The notes below the pieces were generated by a model. It made no database searches. It was not told the origin of the DNA and saw nothing but the letters and a program-made list of their open reading frames with translations. From Paenibacillus amylolyticus (GTDB taxonomy: Bacteria; Bacillota; Bacilli; Paenibacillales; Paenibacillaceae): DNA of 64,000 nt. This document shows, one piece after another, positions 29,495 through 40,355 of the stretch; the stretch's first letter is position 1, and each line of letters begins with the position of its first letter. The stretch is taken from assembly GCF_029689945.1 (NCBI RefSeq), contig NZ_CP121451.1, positions 4,154,001-4,218,000 on the forward strand, written 5' to 3'. Made by a program: the position numbers and the translations under genes.

Positions 29495-30693
29495 TTACTT
29501 CTTTTCTATTTTAAAAAACTCTGTTTGTGGTTTAGCTGACTTTGTTAGGCATGCCGAGATAATGACAGCCCCCAGCACTGCAATCATTGCATTCAATAAA
29601 CCAAAGTGTTCTCCTAGGAAGCCAAGACCTGGTGGTCCTACCAATGATGCTATATATCCTGACGTAGCGACAGCCCCGACTCTAGCTGCTGCACCTTCTG
29701 GCTTATCTCCAGCAGCAGACAGGCCTACCGGGAATCCTAACGAGGCACCAAGTCCCCACAGAATTACACCAATAGCTGCTAATAAATAATGTTGACTCCA
29801 AATTACGAGACTTAGTCCCATCACTGCTGATAAAGCACATCCCATTAAAACCTTTATCCTTCCGTAACGACCCAATATCCATCCGCCAGAAAAACGACCT
29901 AGCGTCATAGCGCCAACAAATAAACCATAGATAACAGATCCTGTAGACGCATTAAGACCATAACCATCTACCATAATTAATGGTAGCCAATCATTTGCGG
30001 CACCTTCAGCAAACGCCATGCCTAAAACCATAATCCCAATAAGTATAGTTCTTTTTCTGTCCATACCTTAATTTTTCTTCCAACCACACCGTTATCAGTA
30101 CTTACATAATTAGTTTCCATCCCCGTAGTTTTGGGTAGGTAACGAAAGCAACTTAAGAGAATAACGGATATCAATACTGCAAGTATAGAAAAATGGACAA
30201 TAACAGGCAATTCAAGTACTTCAGCGCTTACTCCAATAATAGCTCCAAGGAGTGTACCCACACTAAAGAATCCATGTAGGGCTGGTAGAAGAATTTTATC
30301 TAATGTCTTTTCTACTGCTGAACCTTCCATATTGAGGCCAACTTCAGCTGCACCAAATCCGCAACCAAAAATAAATAACCCTATCATAACGATACTTGTA
30401 GTAGTTGTCATTGTACCTAGACCAATGATTAAGAACCCGACCACAATTAGAAATGAACTAACTACGATTACTAAACGCGCTCCTTTTCGAGCGATGATAG
30501 AACCGGATGATAACAAGCCTACAAGTGAACCTGTGGCTAGAGCAAAAATGATAATTCCCATTTCTGCAGTTGATAAGTTTAACTGATCTCGAATAGCAGG
30601 CGTTCGAGCAACCCAAGAAGAAAATGAAAGTCCTGGTAACGCGAAAAGTATAAAAAGAATATTACGAATGTGTTGCTGCTCCTGAAATTTCAT
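29495..30693 (-). CDS. MFS transporter (12-span); one -1 frameshift
   Basis: About 399 residues after restoring one A in the run of five (plus-strand T run 30052-30056). The upstream half ends KIKVWTEK and the continuation RTILIGIMVLGMAFAEGAANDW is in the next frame. Hydrophobic segments, SGSIIARKGARL (motif A-like loop) and GRFSGGWILGRYGRIKVLMG in the second half are typical of the YbjJ-like group of MFS proteins. The substrate is unknown. The start lacks a good ribosome site; AAGGGAG lies 17 nt upstream. Confidence 0.8.
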
Positions 30694-30931
30694 AATATGT
30701 TTATGTTCATCTCCCTTCTAACTCCTAACACCAAACTGGAATTTTTCTTTATATAATTTTTTACCAACCTCACTTACATCAAACTCTTTTAAAAACACTT
30801 TTAATAAGTATCAACTTACATGAATTCAGACAGAATGTCTAGATTAAATATTGTAAACGTTGATTCCAAAAGTCTACATGGTTTTCTAACATGAACAGCC
30901 TTATTTTCTCAAAACAATTCGTCATTAAAAC
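30694..30931. other. Divergent intergenic region
   Basis: Upstream sequence of the MFS gene. No open frame was found. Confidence 0.35.
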
Positions 30932-30970
30932 AACAAGCCTACTCCTTTAAAAAAGAAATAGACTTGTTTT
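30932..30970. terminator. Hairpin with T-run between divergent genes
   Basis: AACAAG.CTA pairs with TAG.CTTGTT and is followed by TTTT on the plus strand. It sits between two gene starts, so it may end a lost gene or insulate the two promoters. Confidence 0.4.
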
Positions 30971-31079
30971 ATAAAGTTTGATTGAATTGCGTTTATACAA
31001 GTCCATCGGAGAATTTCGCTTGTTTTTTTACAATATTCTATAGAATGATCTACTAACTTAAGCTAATGGAGGCAAACAA

Positions 31080-31358
31080 ATGCAAATTTACACGCACTGG
31101 GACATAGGAAGATGGCTCAATACGCCCATCTTTACTAAAAAAAATGTTTCAGATTGGGTTGGAGAGGAAGTTACCATCCGTGCTCGTACGAAGAATCATC
31201 CCTGGAGGACTATCCGTGTAGCTCGTTTCCCATATTCAGATGGAACTCAGGCAGGTCCCTACGCTTGTGCTCCAACGCGTGAAGGATTTGAGGTTTTGTT
31301 TACTCGCTGGGAATTTGATAAACCCGACTTAGATCTTCATACTAATCCAACGACTTAA
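31080..31358 (+). CDS. Hypothetical protein, 92 residues
   Basis: ATG follows GGAGG with 7 nt spacing and a clear terminator lies about 60 nt after the stop, so the gene is likely real. The product (HWDIGRWLNTPIFTKKN, VTIRARTKNHPWRTIRVARFPYS, YACAPTREGFEVLFTRWEFDK) is soluble and rich in aromatic and basic residues. No family is recognised. It stands alone in the accessory zone. Confidence 0.65.
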   Translation: MQIYTHWDIGRWLNTPIFTKKNVSDWVGEEVTIRARTKNHPWRTIRVARFPYSDGTQAGPYACAPTREGFEVLFTRWEFDKPDLDLHTNPTT

Positions 31359-31418
31359 ATTTTGTTGATGTCTCATTAATATTTACAATATCTAGCGAGT
31401 CTCGAAAATCCCTACATT

Positions 31419-31450
31419 AGTAACGGCAACTTTAGGATTGCCGTTACTTT
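31419..31450 (+). terminator. Terminator after the 92-residue gene
   Basis: AGTAACGGCAA (31419-31429) pairs with TTGCCGTTACT (31438-31448), a perfect 11-bp stem, followed by TTGTGTTATG. Confidence 0.8.
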
Positions 31451-31848
31451 GTGTTATGTTTTTGCTGTTTTATTCCTCATTTGAGAACTACCTCTTATGG
31501 TTCATTTTATTCTAAGTGGTATTAGGGACAAAATCTTTTCCGAAAAAAAATAAAAAGAACATCCTTATATTGAACCTTCTGTACAAGTGCCTTGTCGTTT
31601 CATCCCGGTCTTGACCTTTACGTTTGAGATAAGCATCGTAGACAATTATAGAGAGGTCAAAAATCATACAAAGTGTCACTGGGTACTCTTTTGCGGCATT
31701 TTCGACAGTAATTATCTTTGCATTTTATCTCCTGCATCCAGATTTCCAAGCACCTTTTTAGCATTGCATTTTCCGGTTTCGGCCGCATCATCTGTCTGTC
31801 TTGGTCAACGTATTTCTTTCGTCTTCCACGTAGAAATATTTATTTAAA
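31451..31848. other. Gene-free stretch
   Basis: Open frames here have no ribosome site. Beyond the edge at 31849 lies an IS end, so this may be decayed insertion-sequence interior on the minus strand. Confidence 0.3.
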
Positions 31849-31935
31849 CTTCTGACCTTTAGCTGCTGGCATACAAAATCCACCCCTTTGAATACACATT
31901 GGATTAACTAAGGGGTGTACTTCATTCTACTGATA
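31849..31935 (-). pseudogene. IS3-type element remnant B
   Basis: The minus strand reads an IS end with TACACCCCTTAG, then AAAGGGGTGG, then ATG opening MPAAKGQKFK and a stop. It shares a 25-bp block with remnant A (23 of 25) and the same ATTGGATTAA box, so two copies of one insertion sequence once flanked this 12-kb accessory zone. Confidence 0.5.
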
Positions 31936-32162
31936 ATGAAATTTTGTCGGATTTTTTTTAAAACTTCACCTTTCTAATCGGAATGGTAATATGCTTTTCC
32001 AATTCAGCAATCGGTGCAAGTTATTCTTCTCAGCATTGTCTAGTTCCAATACCAAATTTCCAACTTTTAAGTAGTAATAAAATGTCTGACTTTATCTCTA
32101 TAATTCCGCAATGACACAACGTTCTAGTCCCGCGACATGAATGAATTGAAAATTGTGGAGAA

Positions 32163-32199
32163 TAAAAAAGATGTTGATCTCTATCAGACCAACATCTTC
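32163..32199 (-). terminator. Terminator after the GH43 gene
   Basis: On the minus strand AAGATGTTGG..GATCAACATCTT forms a stem of about 12 bp followed by TTTTATT. It ends the pectin/xylan gene set. Confidence 0.8.
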
Positions 32200-32220
32200 T
32201 AGATCGCTTAATTGAAGTTT

Positions 32221-33834
32221 CTACTGTTTTGCAATTTCTTTATAGTCAAACCAATCAAAATCAACATATGAAAGATTATGATGATGGTTGCCATCTTGAT
32301 TTAACGCTTCATTTAAATCTAGTTTGGCTTGCTTACTTCCATACAGACCAATGTAGGTTCCAGTAAAACCACCAGCACGATCAGTACTAAGCAATCGACC
32401 ATCGGCTTTTTCAAATAACACGCTCCACGAGACGTACTCATTGGCACGATAATAAAAGCTGTACTCCTGCTCAAGTCCAACAACCCTCAATTGAATATGA
32501 TGATCGCTCCATGGATGTGAGATCAGAAATTTATCTACTCCTGCCTGCCTCTCCACAAGGCGAATAACAGGCTTTCCTTGCTCTAATGCTAGCTCCATTC
32601 GAAAGTGGTAATTTTGGTTGTGAAATAAGGTCAGACCTGCGGTTTCACCCTCATTTTGTGGATTAAACTCCATGTGTGTGGATGCATTGAACATCAGGTG
32701 CTGCTGTCGCCGACCAACAAAAGCAGGATTGCTCTGTTCTGACAGCTGCTCCTGTTTCAAACGCAGGCGCAAATGCCCAGGTCGTTCTGTCAAACTCCAA
32801 AATTCTCCGCGCGGCGTTCTCAGGAAATTCCATATTGGAGATAGAGAGCTCTCGTCGAAATCGTCCCGTATCGGTGCACTTGGCCACCGCACTTCTGGCA
32901 GGTTAGGTGATTTCGTTTCTAGCTCCAATCTGCCCACCCCTGGACTAACAACAGGCCACTCCTGTTCCCATTGTACGGGTGCCATGAATGTCTCCCGACC
33001 CAAGTTTCGGTAGTATCCTCCGGCTGTTCTGGATGCAAGACATAGTAACCACCACTCACCTTGTTGTGTTTCAATCAATTCCGCATGACCTACATTAACA
33101 ATCGGATACGCTCTTCCAAGATGTCGATGCGTCAAAATTGGATTGGAGCGATGCCCTTCATAAGGCCCTGTGATGTTACGGCTTCGCGCGATGGTCACGG
33201 CATGCGTATGCCCAGTTCCTCCCTCCGCAATTAACAAGTAATACCAATCATCCTTCTTATAGATATGCGGTCCTTCTTGAGCGTGAGCCACCTTAAGTGC
33301 ACCCTGCCATATACTCACTTTCTCACCAATTAGCTTACCCTGCTCCAGATCGATCTCTTGAAGCCAGATATCCATATGTTTCGGGTATTCCTGACCTTCA
33401 GGCGGGATACGGTTTCCCGTATAGTATGCTCTGCCGTCTTCGTCGAAAAATAACGATGGATCAATACCTGGAGCATCGTCCAACCAGATGGGATCAGACC
33501 AATCACCTGACGGATCAGTAGTGGTTACATAGAAGTTATGTTCCTTCTTTTCGTTATCAACGAAGGTAGTAATCATATAGAATGTGCCCTTATGATACCG
33601 AATGGTTGGAGCCCAAATGCCCCGAGAAGGCATGATCCCATCCAAATTAAGCTGTGAAGCACGGTCAAGAACATGACCTAGCTGTTGCCAATGAACCAGA
33701 TCTTTACTGTGGAATAACGGTACGCCGGGAAAGTATTCGAAACTGGACGTAACGAGATAATAGTCTTCTCCTACACGAATGGCCGACGGATCTGGATGGA
33801 ATCCAGGCAACACGGGGTTGCGAAATGTTTTCAC
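32221..33834 (-). CDS. GH43 beta-xylosidase/alpha-L-arabinofuranosidase
   Basis: 537 residues, no signal peptide, so it acts in the cytoplasm on imported oligomers. GTG at 33834 follows AAGGAG. The five-blade propeller carries the GH43 catalytic set: Asp15 (GFHPDPS), Asp125 (GIDPSLFF) and the acid Glu187 (HAQEGPH). The C-terminal ~200 residues form the beta-sandwich domain typical of GH43 beta-xylosidases (IRDDFDESSLSPIWNFLRTP, YVDFDWFDY). The gene lies 38 nt after the pectinase gene and shares its transcript. It likely removes xylose or arabinose from pectin or xylan side chains. Confidence 0.92.
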   Translation of the reverse strand: MKTFRNPVLPGFHPDPSAIRVGEDYYLVTSSFEYFPGVPLFHSKDLVHWQQLGHVLDRASQLNLDGIMPSRGIWAPTIRYHKGTFYMITTFVDNEKKEHNFYVTTTDPSGDWSDPIWLDDAPGIDPSLFFDEDGRAYYTGNRIPPEGQEYPKHMDIWLQEIDLEQGKLIGEKVSIWQGALKVAHAQEGPHIYKKDDWYYLLIAEGGTGHTHAVTIARSRNITGPYEGHRSNPILTHRHLGRAYPIVNVGHAELIETQQGEWWLLCLASRTAGGYYRNLGRETFMAPVQWEQEWPVVSPGVGRLELETKSPNLPEVRWPSAPIRDDFDESSLSPIWNFLRTPRGEFWSLTERPGHLRLRLKQEQLSEQSNPAFVGRRQQHLMFNASTHMEFNPQNEGETAGLTLFHNQNYHFRMELALEQGKPVIRLVERQAGVDKFLISHPWSDHHIQLRVVGLEQEYSFYYRANEYVSWSVLFEKADGRLLSTDRAGGFTGTYIGLYGSKQAKLDLNEALNQDGNHHHNLSYVDFDWFDYKEIAKQ

Positions 33835-33872
33835 GTCAAGTTCTCCTTCATTTAAATGTTATGGATCATTAA

Positions 33873-36800
33873 TCAGCTCTCTTGCACGAGTGAAAGTTCT
33901 GCGGCCGGATTCCAATTATCCGCTCCGGCAAAGAGTTGGGCAGGCAAATATTTCTCTGCCTCTTCCGTCGTCAACTGAGTCGTCCAGTTCAAACGTGCTT
34001 TGGGATTCGCTCCAGGCCCGTAACTGGCAAATTCGGCAAAACGTGCTGTACGTTCATTATCCGGGTTACTCCAGTTATTCCATCCAGATGCACTAATGTG
34101 ATTATCCATATAGCTGTTGATATAGACTACATTGGCATAAGGTCTCCACGGTCTGCCAAGAGGTATAGTTCCAGCTAGACTAGAATTGCCAGTAATGTGG
34201 CTATTCAGGAAGACATAACCAGACTTCTCTTCCGCAGTGGATGCTGCAGTAACGTAACCATTGCTTAAACTGTTTATGACGCTGTTCTCAAACAATGCCG
34301 TTGCATTGCCAAAGATAAAGTCGACATCACCTTCAATATAACTGTCCACATAATATTGCCTTCCATCATTCACATAGAGCGTGTCCTGCCACCCCTTCAA
34401 GCTAACGTCCCGGAATACCAGACGATCACCACGAGCGAACAGAGCAACCGCTTGACCTGCATTATCGCCTGCATCATTTTGTATTGTCAGATGCTCAGCT
34501 GTAAAATCGTTTGTCTGCACTCGGAAGCTATAGCTACCTGAGGTACCGAGTGCATTGCCGGATGAATCCAATGTGCTGGCAGAATCACCGTAGATCAGCA
34601 CAGTGCCCTCCCGGCTTTCTCCAATGATTCGCAGATGTTTTTGCTGGACGGTACGTCCAGCTTCTCACGGTAAATTCCGTCCTTAATTCGTATGATGGTA
34701 GGAAGCGTGCTATTGTCCGGAACAGCATGTATAGCTTCCTGAACCTGTTCATATTGTGCACTTCCATCAGATGACACGGTTAGAACTGGTGCAGGAATTT
34801 CAGATATTGGAGCGGACGACATACTCTCCCCAAATTCATTCAATCCCGTAATGACATAATAATAGGCAGTACCATTAATTAACTGCGTATCAGAGAACGA
34901 AGTATCATTTACATTTGAAGCTACAGTAACGAATGGCCCTTCGGGTGATTCACTTCGTTTCACTGCATATTCCTCAGCCTCCTCGGCTTCTTGCCAAGTA
35001 AGAGTGATTGTACTTTCACCTGGTTCAGCACGAATCTCTGATGGAGCTTGAGGTCTACCATCATCCACTGCCGGCCGTGTACCAACGGCTGAGGAGTCAA
35101 GGCTTCGTGTACCTTGAGCCAGTGCGGTCACTTTGTAATAATAGGGCTTACCGTTTAAGAGTCCTGTATCCACATAGGAAGTTCCTGATTCCTGATCAGC
35201 AATGACATCATAAGTTCCAGTCACAGACATTGCACGCTTGATCACATAAGTCGAAGCTCCTTCTATCGCTTTCCACGTGATAGAAACGGATTCAGGAAGA
35301 GACTCTACTGTGACTTGGGGAGTAGATAAAGCCATCGTCGGCGTTACAGCAACAGGGGAAGAATCTTCTCCCTCTCCTCCAATACCAGTCGCAGATACGA
35401 CGTAATAGTAGGTCGTTCCGTTATCCAGTCCTCCATCCCGAAACGTAGGAACAGCTGCACGAGACGACACAGTTGTATACGGGCCTTCAGCCTGCAAACT
35501 ACGTTTTACAGTGTAGTAGTTAGCTGCTACGACTTCATCCCACGTTAAATCTGCTTGTGCGTTTCTCGCAACAGCCATCAGATTCTCAGGCATATCTGGT
35601 CTTACAGCATCCTCCGAGGGTGTCACTGAAGACGTGTTGGAATTACTGCTCTCGCCCAATGGACCAACGGCCGTGACGACATATGTGTAAGCCGTTCCAT
35701 TGGTGACCTCTTCGTCAATGTAAGTTGTCTCAGTTAACTCAGAAGCAATCAACTCATAGTCGTTTGCGGACTGAATACTACGCTTTACATTGTACGTAGA
35801 AGCCCCGTCCGCTTCCTCCCAGTGTAATCTCACCATACCATTGCCTGGTTCGGTACGAAGCCCTTTAGGAGAACTAACCGGTTCAACATAAAGTTTGACA
35901 TTGTCATAGAACAACGTGCCTTTACCCGTACCTGGTGTTCTGGCAAACATTCGTGCAACACCATCGGCAGTCACATCAGCCTGGAACGGTACATCATCTG
36001 CGACGCGCACATCATCAACGTATATATCCGCTTTTTGCGAGGCTACATTGCCAACAATCTTGAAGTTGTACCATTGATTATTGACCGGTGCATCCATTAA
36101 TTTGTGATCTTTGCCGTCTTTTTTGTATATTAGCGTATACTGATCCTCCGCTACCGGAGCAGAAGGTTTGCGTAGCTCGATGGAGAGTGCAGCACGACTG
36201 CCGGTGCCATTTTGCAATTGCAGAACGGTTGATGTGCCAGGCCAGCCTTGAGACATGATATCAGCCTCAAATACAAAACTTCCCCGTTGTGGTGGAAATG
36301 ATCTTGCGAATTGGGCGATCCCAGCCCCATTGTCATATAGCATGAGCGCTTTAGCAGACGCGTTTCCTGTTGTTCCTGTGGGAATCTGGGTAACAACAAC
36401 TTTAAGATCGTTCGTCTGTGGATCAGGGAGTACAGTATAACTTGCTGGTGTCGTATTGATCTCGATATCCTCAAAGTCATCATTCATGTAATAGATGGTC
36501 TCGGGCTCTCCTTCCGCTGCTGCACTAGCCTCATTGGAGTAGAAGCTTGTGCCATGATCATTCGAAGCCTTCACTGCGTAATAATAGGTTTTACCTACAG
36601 TAAGATTGGGATCTGTGTAGCTGGTGGTCGTAATTCCCTCTTGCTGCAACGTGTATGGCCCGCCAGGTATATCTGCTCTATACATTGAATAAGAGTCTGC
36701 ACTTTGCACTTCATCCCATTGTAACTGAATGGACTTGAGATCCGGCTCAGCTACAAGTTCAGTAGGTGCTGTCGGGAAATCAGCAGGCAACTCCTGAACG

Positions 36801-38956
36801 GATGCATTGGAGAAAACAGACGTATTGAGCTTATCAACTTCATCATCCGGTTTGGAAGCATCGGCGCCAATCCGATGTAGACCGTTTCGTCTGCCGGGAA
36901 TGATTGTGAATCGATAACAAACCAATCGTTACCGTCTTTGGATACAAGTGAAGTCACTTGATCCCCAAGTCGCACAAGCTTAACCCAATATGGGAGTGTG
37001 ACCAAGCTGCCTTTTCCTGATGCACAACTTCGGTGCCCGCTCCATTACGAACAAGGCTAATCGCTTGTTGTCCACCCTTCACATAAGTGACCATGGCGGC
37101 AATAAACGGGGATGACGCATCAAGACTACTACGAATCATGACGCCTGCTTCGGCTCCATCATCGGTAGCTGTCACCTGATTAACTCTTGCTACAATCTCA
37201 CCATTTCCTTCTAAGGTTTGGTATGCATAGTGGAAATGATCCTTCTCCCCACTGATATCTCCAGCTGATTTTACTGTAACGTCAGTATCGCTACCTCCTA
37301 ATTGGGTATGACCCGCGATACCTGGTTCTCCAATATCGATGGATGACCACGGGAAAATACTGTTCTGCTTGTGAACATGCACCGTGACATTGTTAGACTG
37401 CGTTGAAGTACCTGAGTCATCAATCGCTCGAGCAGTGAGATAATGCGTGCCATCCTGCACATTTTCCCATGTAAACGTGTAAGGTGCTGTATCAGCTTCC
37501 CCAACCTCACATCATTTTGATAAAATTCCACTTTGGCTATGCTTCCGTCTACATCAGATGCGGAAGCAGTGATCTCAACGGAAGCCCCCTCCTCCTGACT
37601 GGTATGGTTCGCAGGGGATTGAATTGTAACTGTAGGATTCATAGATCCATTGCCAGCAATACTGTTCAAATATACTTCGAGATAGGTGTAACCTGATTCA
37701 TGAATCTCATTGCGGTCAGCAGGATCGTTAGGATCGAGTCCCATACTGATCTCCCATTCGTCAGGCATACCGTCATGATCAGAATCAACCAGAGCTGAAG
37801 CCGTCTCTTCGAACTCTAGGTAACCCCCGACTTCCTTTTGTGAATTAATATGTTGCCCGGTACGATTCTTCACGTCATTTACGATTCGGGCATCTATGGC
37901 GTCTCGTCTAGGCAGAATTGCACCTGCTTTTGCAAGAACTTGCTCATAGGCTGTTTCTGCATCGTCCATGGATGTGGGATTAGCCATCTGCACAGGAGCG
38001 AGTAGTTTGGAATCTGGATTCGCAAGTTCTCCCACACCTAACCAGTTGTCCGCTGTAACATCGGGATAACTGTCCACGACATTGCCACTCACATGTAATC
38101 GTGTATCAGGTGCAACATCAAGGAAAATCTGATCCCTGGCATTTCGATACGTATTCGGTCCGTATTTATAGTAGTTATTCATAAGATTATAATTGCCTTC
38201 CTCACCCCCATAAGCAGAGAAGAACCCCCAATTATAGACAATATTGTTGTAGGACTCGGTATTAAAGCCAGGAGAGCCTGCAAATCTCGGATTGCGGCTC
38301 ACATTGTGAGCAATGATATTGTGATGAAAGGAGGTGTTGTTGCCGCCCCATATGCCTGCATATCCATGTCTCCCCTTCTGATGTGTAGTCATTAGCATGC
38401 TCTCCGCGATAACCGACCACTGCACAGTTGTATTTTCATTGGCGTACATACTTAACACTTCGTCAACTGACCAGGTAAACGACGAGTGGTCGATCATAAT
38501 GTTTTTGTGGTATCGTCCACCAAATACGTCATCCTCACTAGAGTGCTTATCCCCAAGCCGAAAGCGCATATGCCTGACGATAATGTTGTCCGCTTGGAAT
38601 GTGGTCCAATAATCGGATACAGTGATTCCTTCTCCTGGAGCTGTCTGTCCAGCGATCGTGATATTAGAACCGGTAATCGCCAGAGGGGATTCCAGATGAA
38701 TCGTTCCTCCCAATCTGAATACTACGGTGGTATCACTCTGACTAACAGCATCTCGAAGTGATCCAGGGCCGGAATCGGCGAGGGTGGTCACTTCATACAC
38801 TGACCCTCCCCTACCACCTGTCACGTACTTACCGCCGCCTTCAGCACCGGGAAATGCGGGCAATAATGGAGTAGCTTCATCTTCTGCAGCAACCATACCT
38901 GGTAGCAAACTGAATAACATCGCAACGACCAATACGAATGATACCATTCTTTTCAA
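33873..38956 (-). CDS. Secreted pectate lyase-pectin methylesterase fusion (PL1 ... FN3 ... CE8); four -1 frameshifts
   Basis: About 1695 residues after restoring one base at four places (37499-37502, 37012-37015, near 36865, 34638-34642). TTG 38956 follows GGAGGAGGAAG. Order: signal peptide ending MVAAEDE; a PL1-type pectate lyase (residues ~30-430; GGRGG, IMIDHSSFTWSVDE, NPRFAG); an Ig-like domain; a concanavalin-like domain; FN3; a second concanavalin-like domain (YYMNDDFEDIEIN); about four FN3; and a CE8 methylesterase. CE8 has GQAVAL, GWQDTLYV, DVDFIFGNA and GRPWRPYANV carrying the Gln/Asp/Asp/Arg catalytic set. One polypeptide would both demethylate and cleave pectin outside the cell. 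A cre box and hairpin leader precede it. Confidence 0.85.
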
Positions 38957-39011
38957 CGAATCTTCCTCCTCCGGTTTACATGTAATTGTACAGAATGTTA
39001 CCTCACTGAGA

Positions 39012-39060
39012 GCCAGATGCTCATGCGATAAACCTTTATCTAATCTGGCATCACCTCCTC
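39012..39060 (-). promoter_or_regulatory. Structured leader of the pectinase gene with a perfect ribosome site and 3-codon frame
   Basis: On the minus strand GAGGAGGTGA (39060-39051) sits before ATG-CCA-GAT-TAG. A hairpin follows: GCCAGAT (39049-39043) with ATCTGGC (39018-39012), enclosing GATAAA-GG-TTTATC (39040-39027). The pectinase start is ~60 nt further on. It may protect the 5' end or couple translation; the function is unproven. Confidence 0.4.
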
Positions 39061-39066
39061 AACGTT

Positions 39067-39081
39067 ATGTAAGCGTTATCA
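39067..39081 (-). promoter_or_regulatory. cre box upstream of the pectinase gene
   Basis: ATGTAAGCGTTATCA on the plus strand matches the cre consensus at every defined position. It lies between the GH105 terminator and the pectinase leader, where CcpA would repress or block transcription. Confidence 0.75.
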
Positions 39082-39091
39082 GTAAAGGATG

Positions 39092-39165
39092 CGAAAACCC
39101 GTTGTCATCTGAAACCTATCCGTACTCTTTCTGCGATCACGTTCTAGGTTTCCGATCCAACGGGT
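39092..39165 (-). terminator. Two-part hairpin terminator after GH105
   Basis: On the minus strand ACCCGTTG pairs with CAACGGGT and, inside, GAAACCTA pairs with TAGGTTTC; TTTTCG follows. It separates the importer/GH105 unit from the pectinase/GH43 unit, though read-through is possible. Confidence 0.65.
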
Positions 39166-39179
39166 CTCGTCATAGATCG

Positions 39180-40322
39180 TTAAACTTTGGCATGCAGCAA
39201 GTACTCGTATTCGGTACATGCGAGCAAGAAAGCTCCCATTCCTTTTTGGTCATTCGTTATAATCGGTTCACTTATATAATACGCGTAACTTCCGTCACGC
39301 CTTGCATCTCCACCGAGCCCTGCAACCTGGCAGTTTTTGTAGAGATTTACCCAACCCTGATTGGTCTCCATTACGAATTCAGAGATTAATCCTGCATAAG
39401 CATGGTTCAATATCAGTTCCCATTCCCGTGGTAACCATCCTAGCCGAATCCCTTTGGCCATGGCGTAGACGATCATGCTGGATGCTGAAGCTTCCAGATA
39501 ATTACCTTTGCGATCTCCCTCATTCACTACCTGATACCATACCCCGCTAGCTGTATCCTGATAAGCGCGCAGCGCAGTCATCGTATCTGTGAAGATATCA
39601 ACCAACTTGCGATAATCGGGATGATGGCTTGGTAATAACTCCAGAACATCCACTAAAGCCATAACAAACCAGCCGATAGACCTGCCCCAGAAGTTGGGTG
39701 ATTGTCCTGTTACTGAATGGCTCCAAGGCTGAACGCGTTGTTCATCCCAAGCATGATAGAGCAGTCCTGTAGCATCGTCTCGGGTATGTTGGGCACACAA
39801 TATAAATTGCTTAGTTACATCGTTCAACAAGCCCTCTTCGGGCTCCCAGCGAAGCAAGTACTCCAGATAGAAAGGCGCGCCCATATAGAGACCGTCCAAC
39901 CAGATCTGATAGGGATATACTTGCTTGTGCCAGAAAGCTCCCTCAGACGTGCGCGGGTGAGTCTTAAATTGTTCGCGTAACAGACCTGCCGCAAGCTTAT
40001 ATTTTATTTGCCCTGTCCTGTCATACAGGCCGAACATCAGCTTGCCGTTATTCAAATGATCAATATTATGTTCTTCCATCCGGTATCCCCGAATCGATCC
40101 ATCACCTTGAATAAAATAATCCATATGATGCTGGATGTATTGTGCATATTGCTCATATCCAGTCGCTTGCCATAACCGTTCAAATCCTTTTAACACTACG
40201 CCGTAATCATAAGACCACTTGCCGTGATGCCCATTCTCTTCATACAGCTTAGGGGTTCGCTCCATGATGGATGCGGCTGTTTTGGCTGCCCATAGGTCTT
40301 TAGCAGATTTTGTTTCAAGCAT
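39180..40322 (-). CDS. GH105 unsaturated rhamnogalacturonyl/galacturonyl hydrolase (YteR/YesR type)
   Basis: 380 residues, cytoplasmic. ATG follows GGAGGAGGAAATCTACAG. The alpha/alpha-barrel has Asp88 (EEHNIDHLNNGK) and Asp143 (YQIWLDGLYMGAP) at the same numbers as the catalytic pair of Bacillus YteR. SPNFWGRSIGWFVMALVD is also family-typical. It hydrolyses the 4,5-unsaturated sugar left at the non-reducing end after lyase cleavage, the natural next step after the pectate lyase encoded downstream. It lies 33 nt after the binding-protein gene. Confidence 0.93.
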   Translation of the reverse strand: MLETKSAKDLWAAKTAASIMERTPKLYEENGHHGKWSYDYGVVLKGFERLWQATGYEQYAQYIQHHMDYFIQGDGSIRGYRMEEHNIDHLNNGKLMFGLYDRTGQIKYKLAAGLLREQFKTHPRTSEGAFWHKQVYPYQIWLDGLYMGAPFYLEYLLRWEPEEGLLNDVTKQFILCAQHTRDDATGLLYHAWDEQRVQPWSHSVTGQSPNFWGRSIGWFVMALVDVLELLPSHHPDYRKLVDIFTDTMTALRAYQDTASGVWYQVVNEGDRKGNYLEASASSMIVYAMAKGIRLGWLPREWELILNHAYAGLISEFVMETNQGWVNLYKNCQVAGLGGDARRDGSYAYYISEPIITNDQKGMGAFLLACTEYEYLLHAKV

Positions 40323-40355
40323 CTGTAGATTTCCTCCTCCGCACGTATTTGCTGT

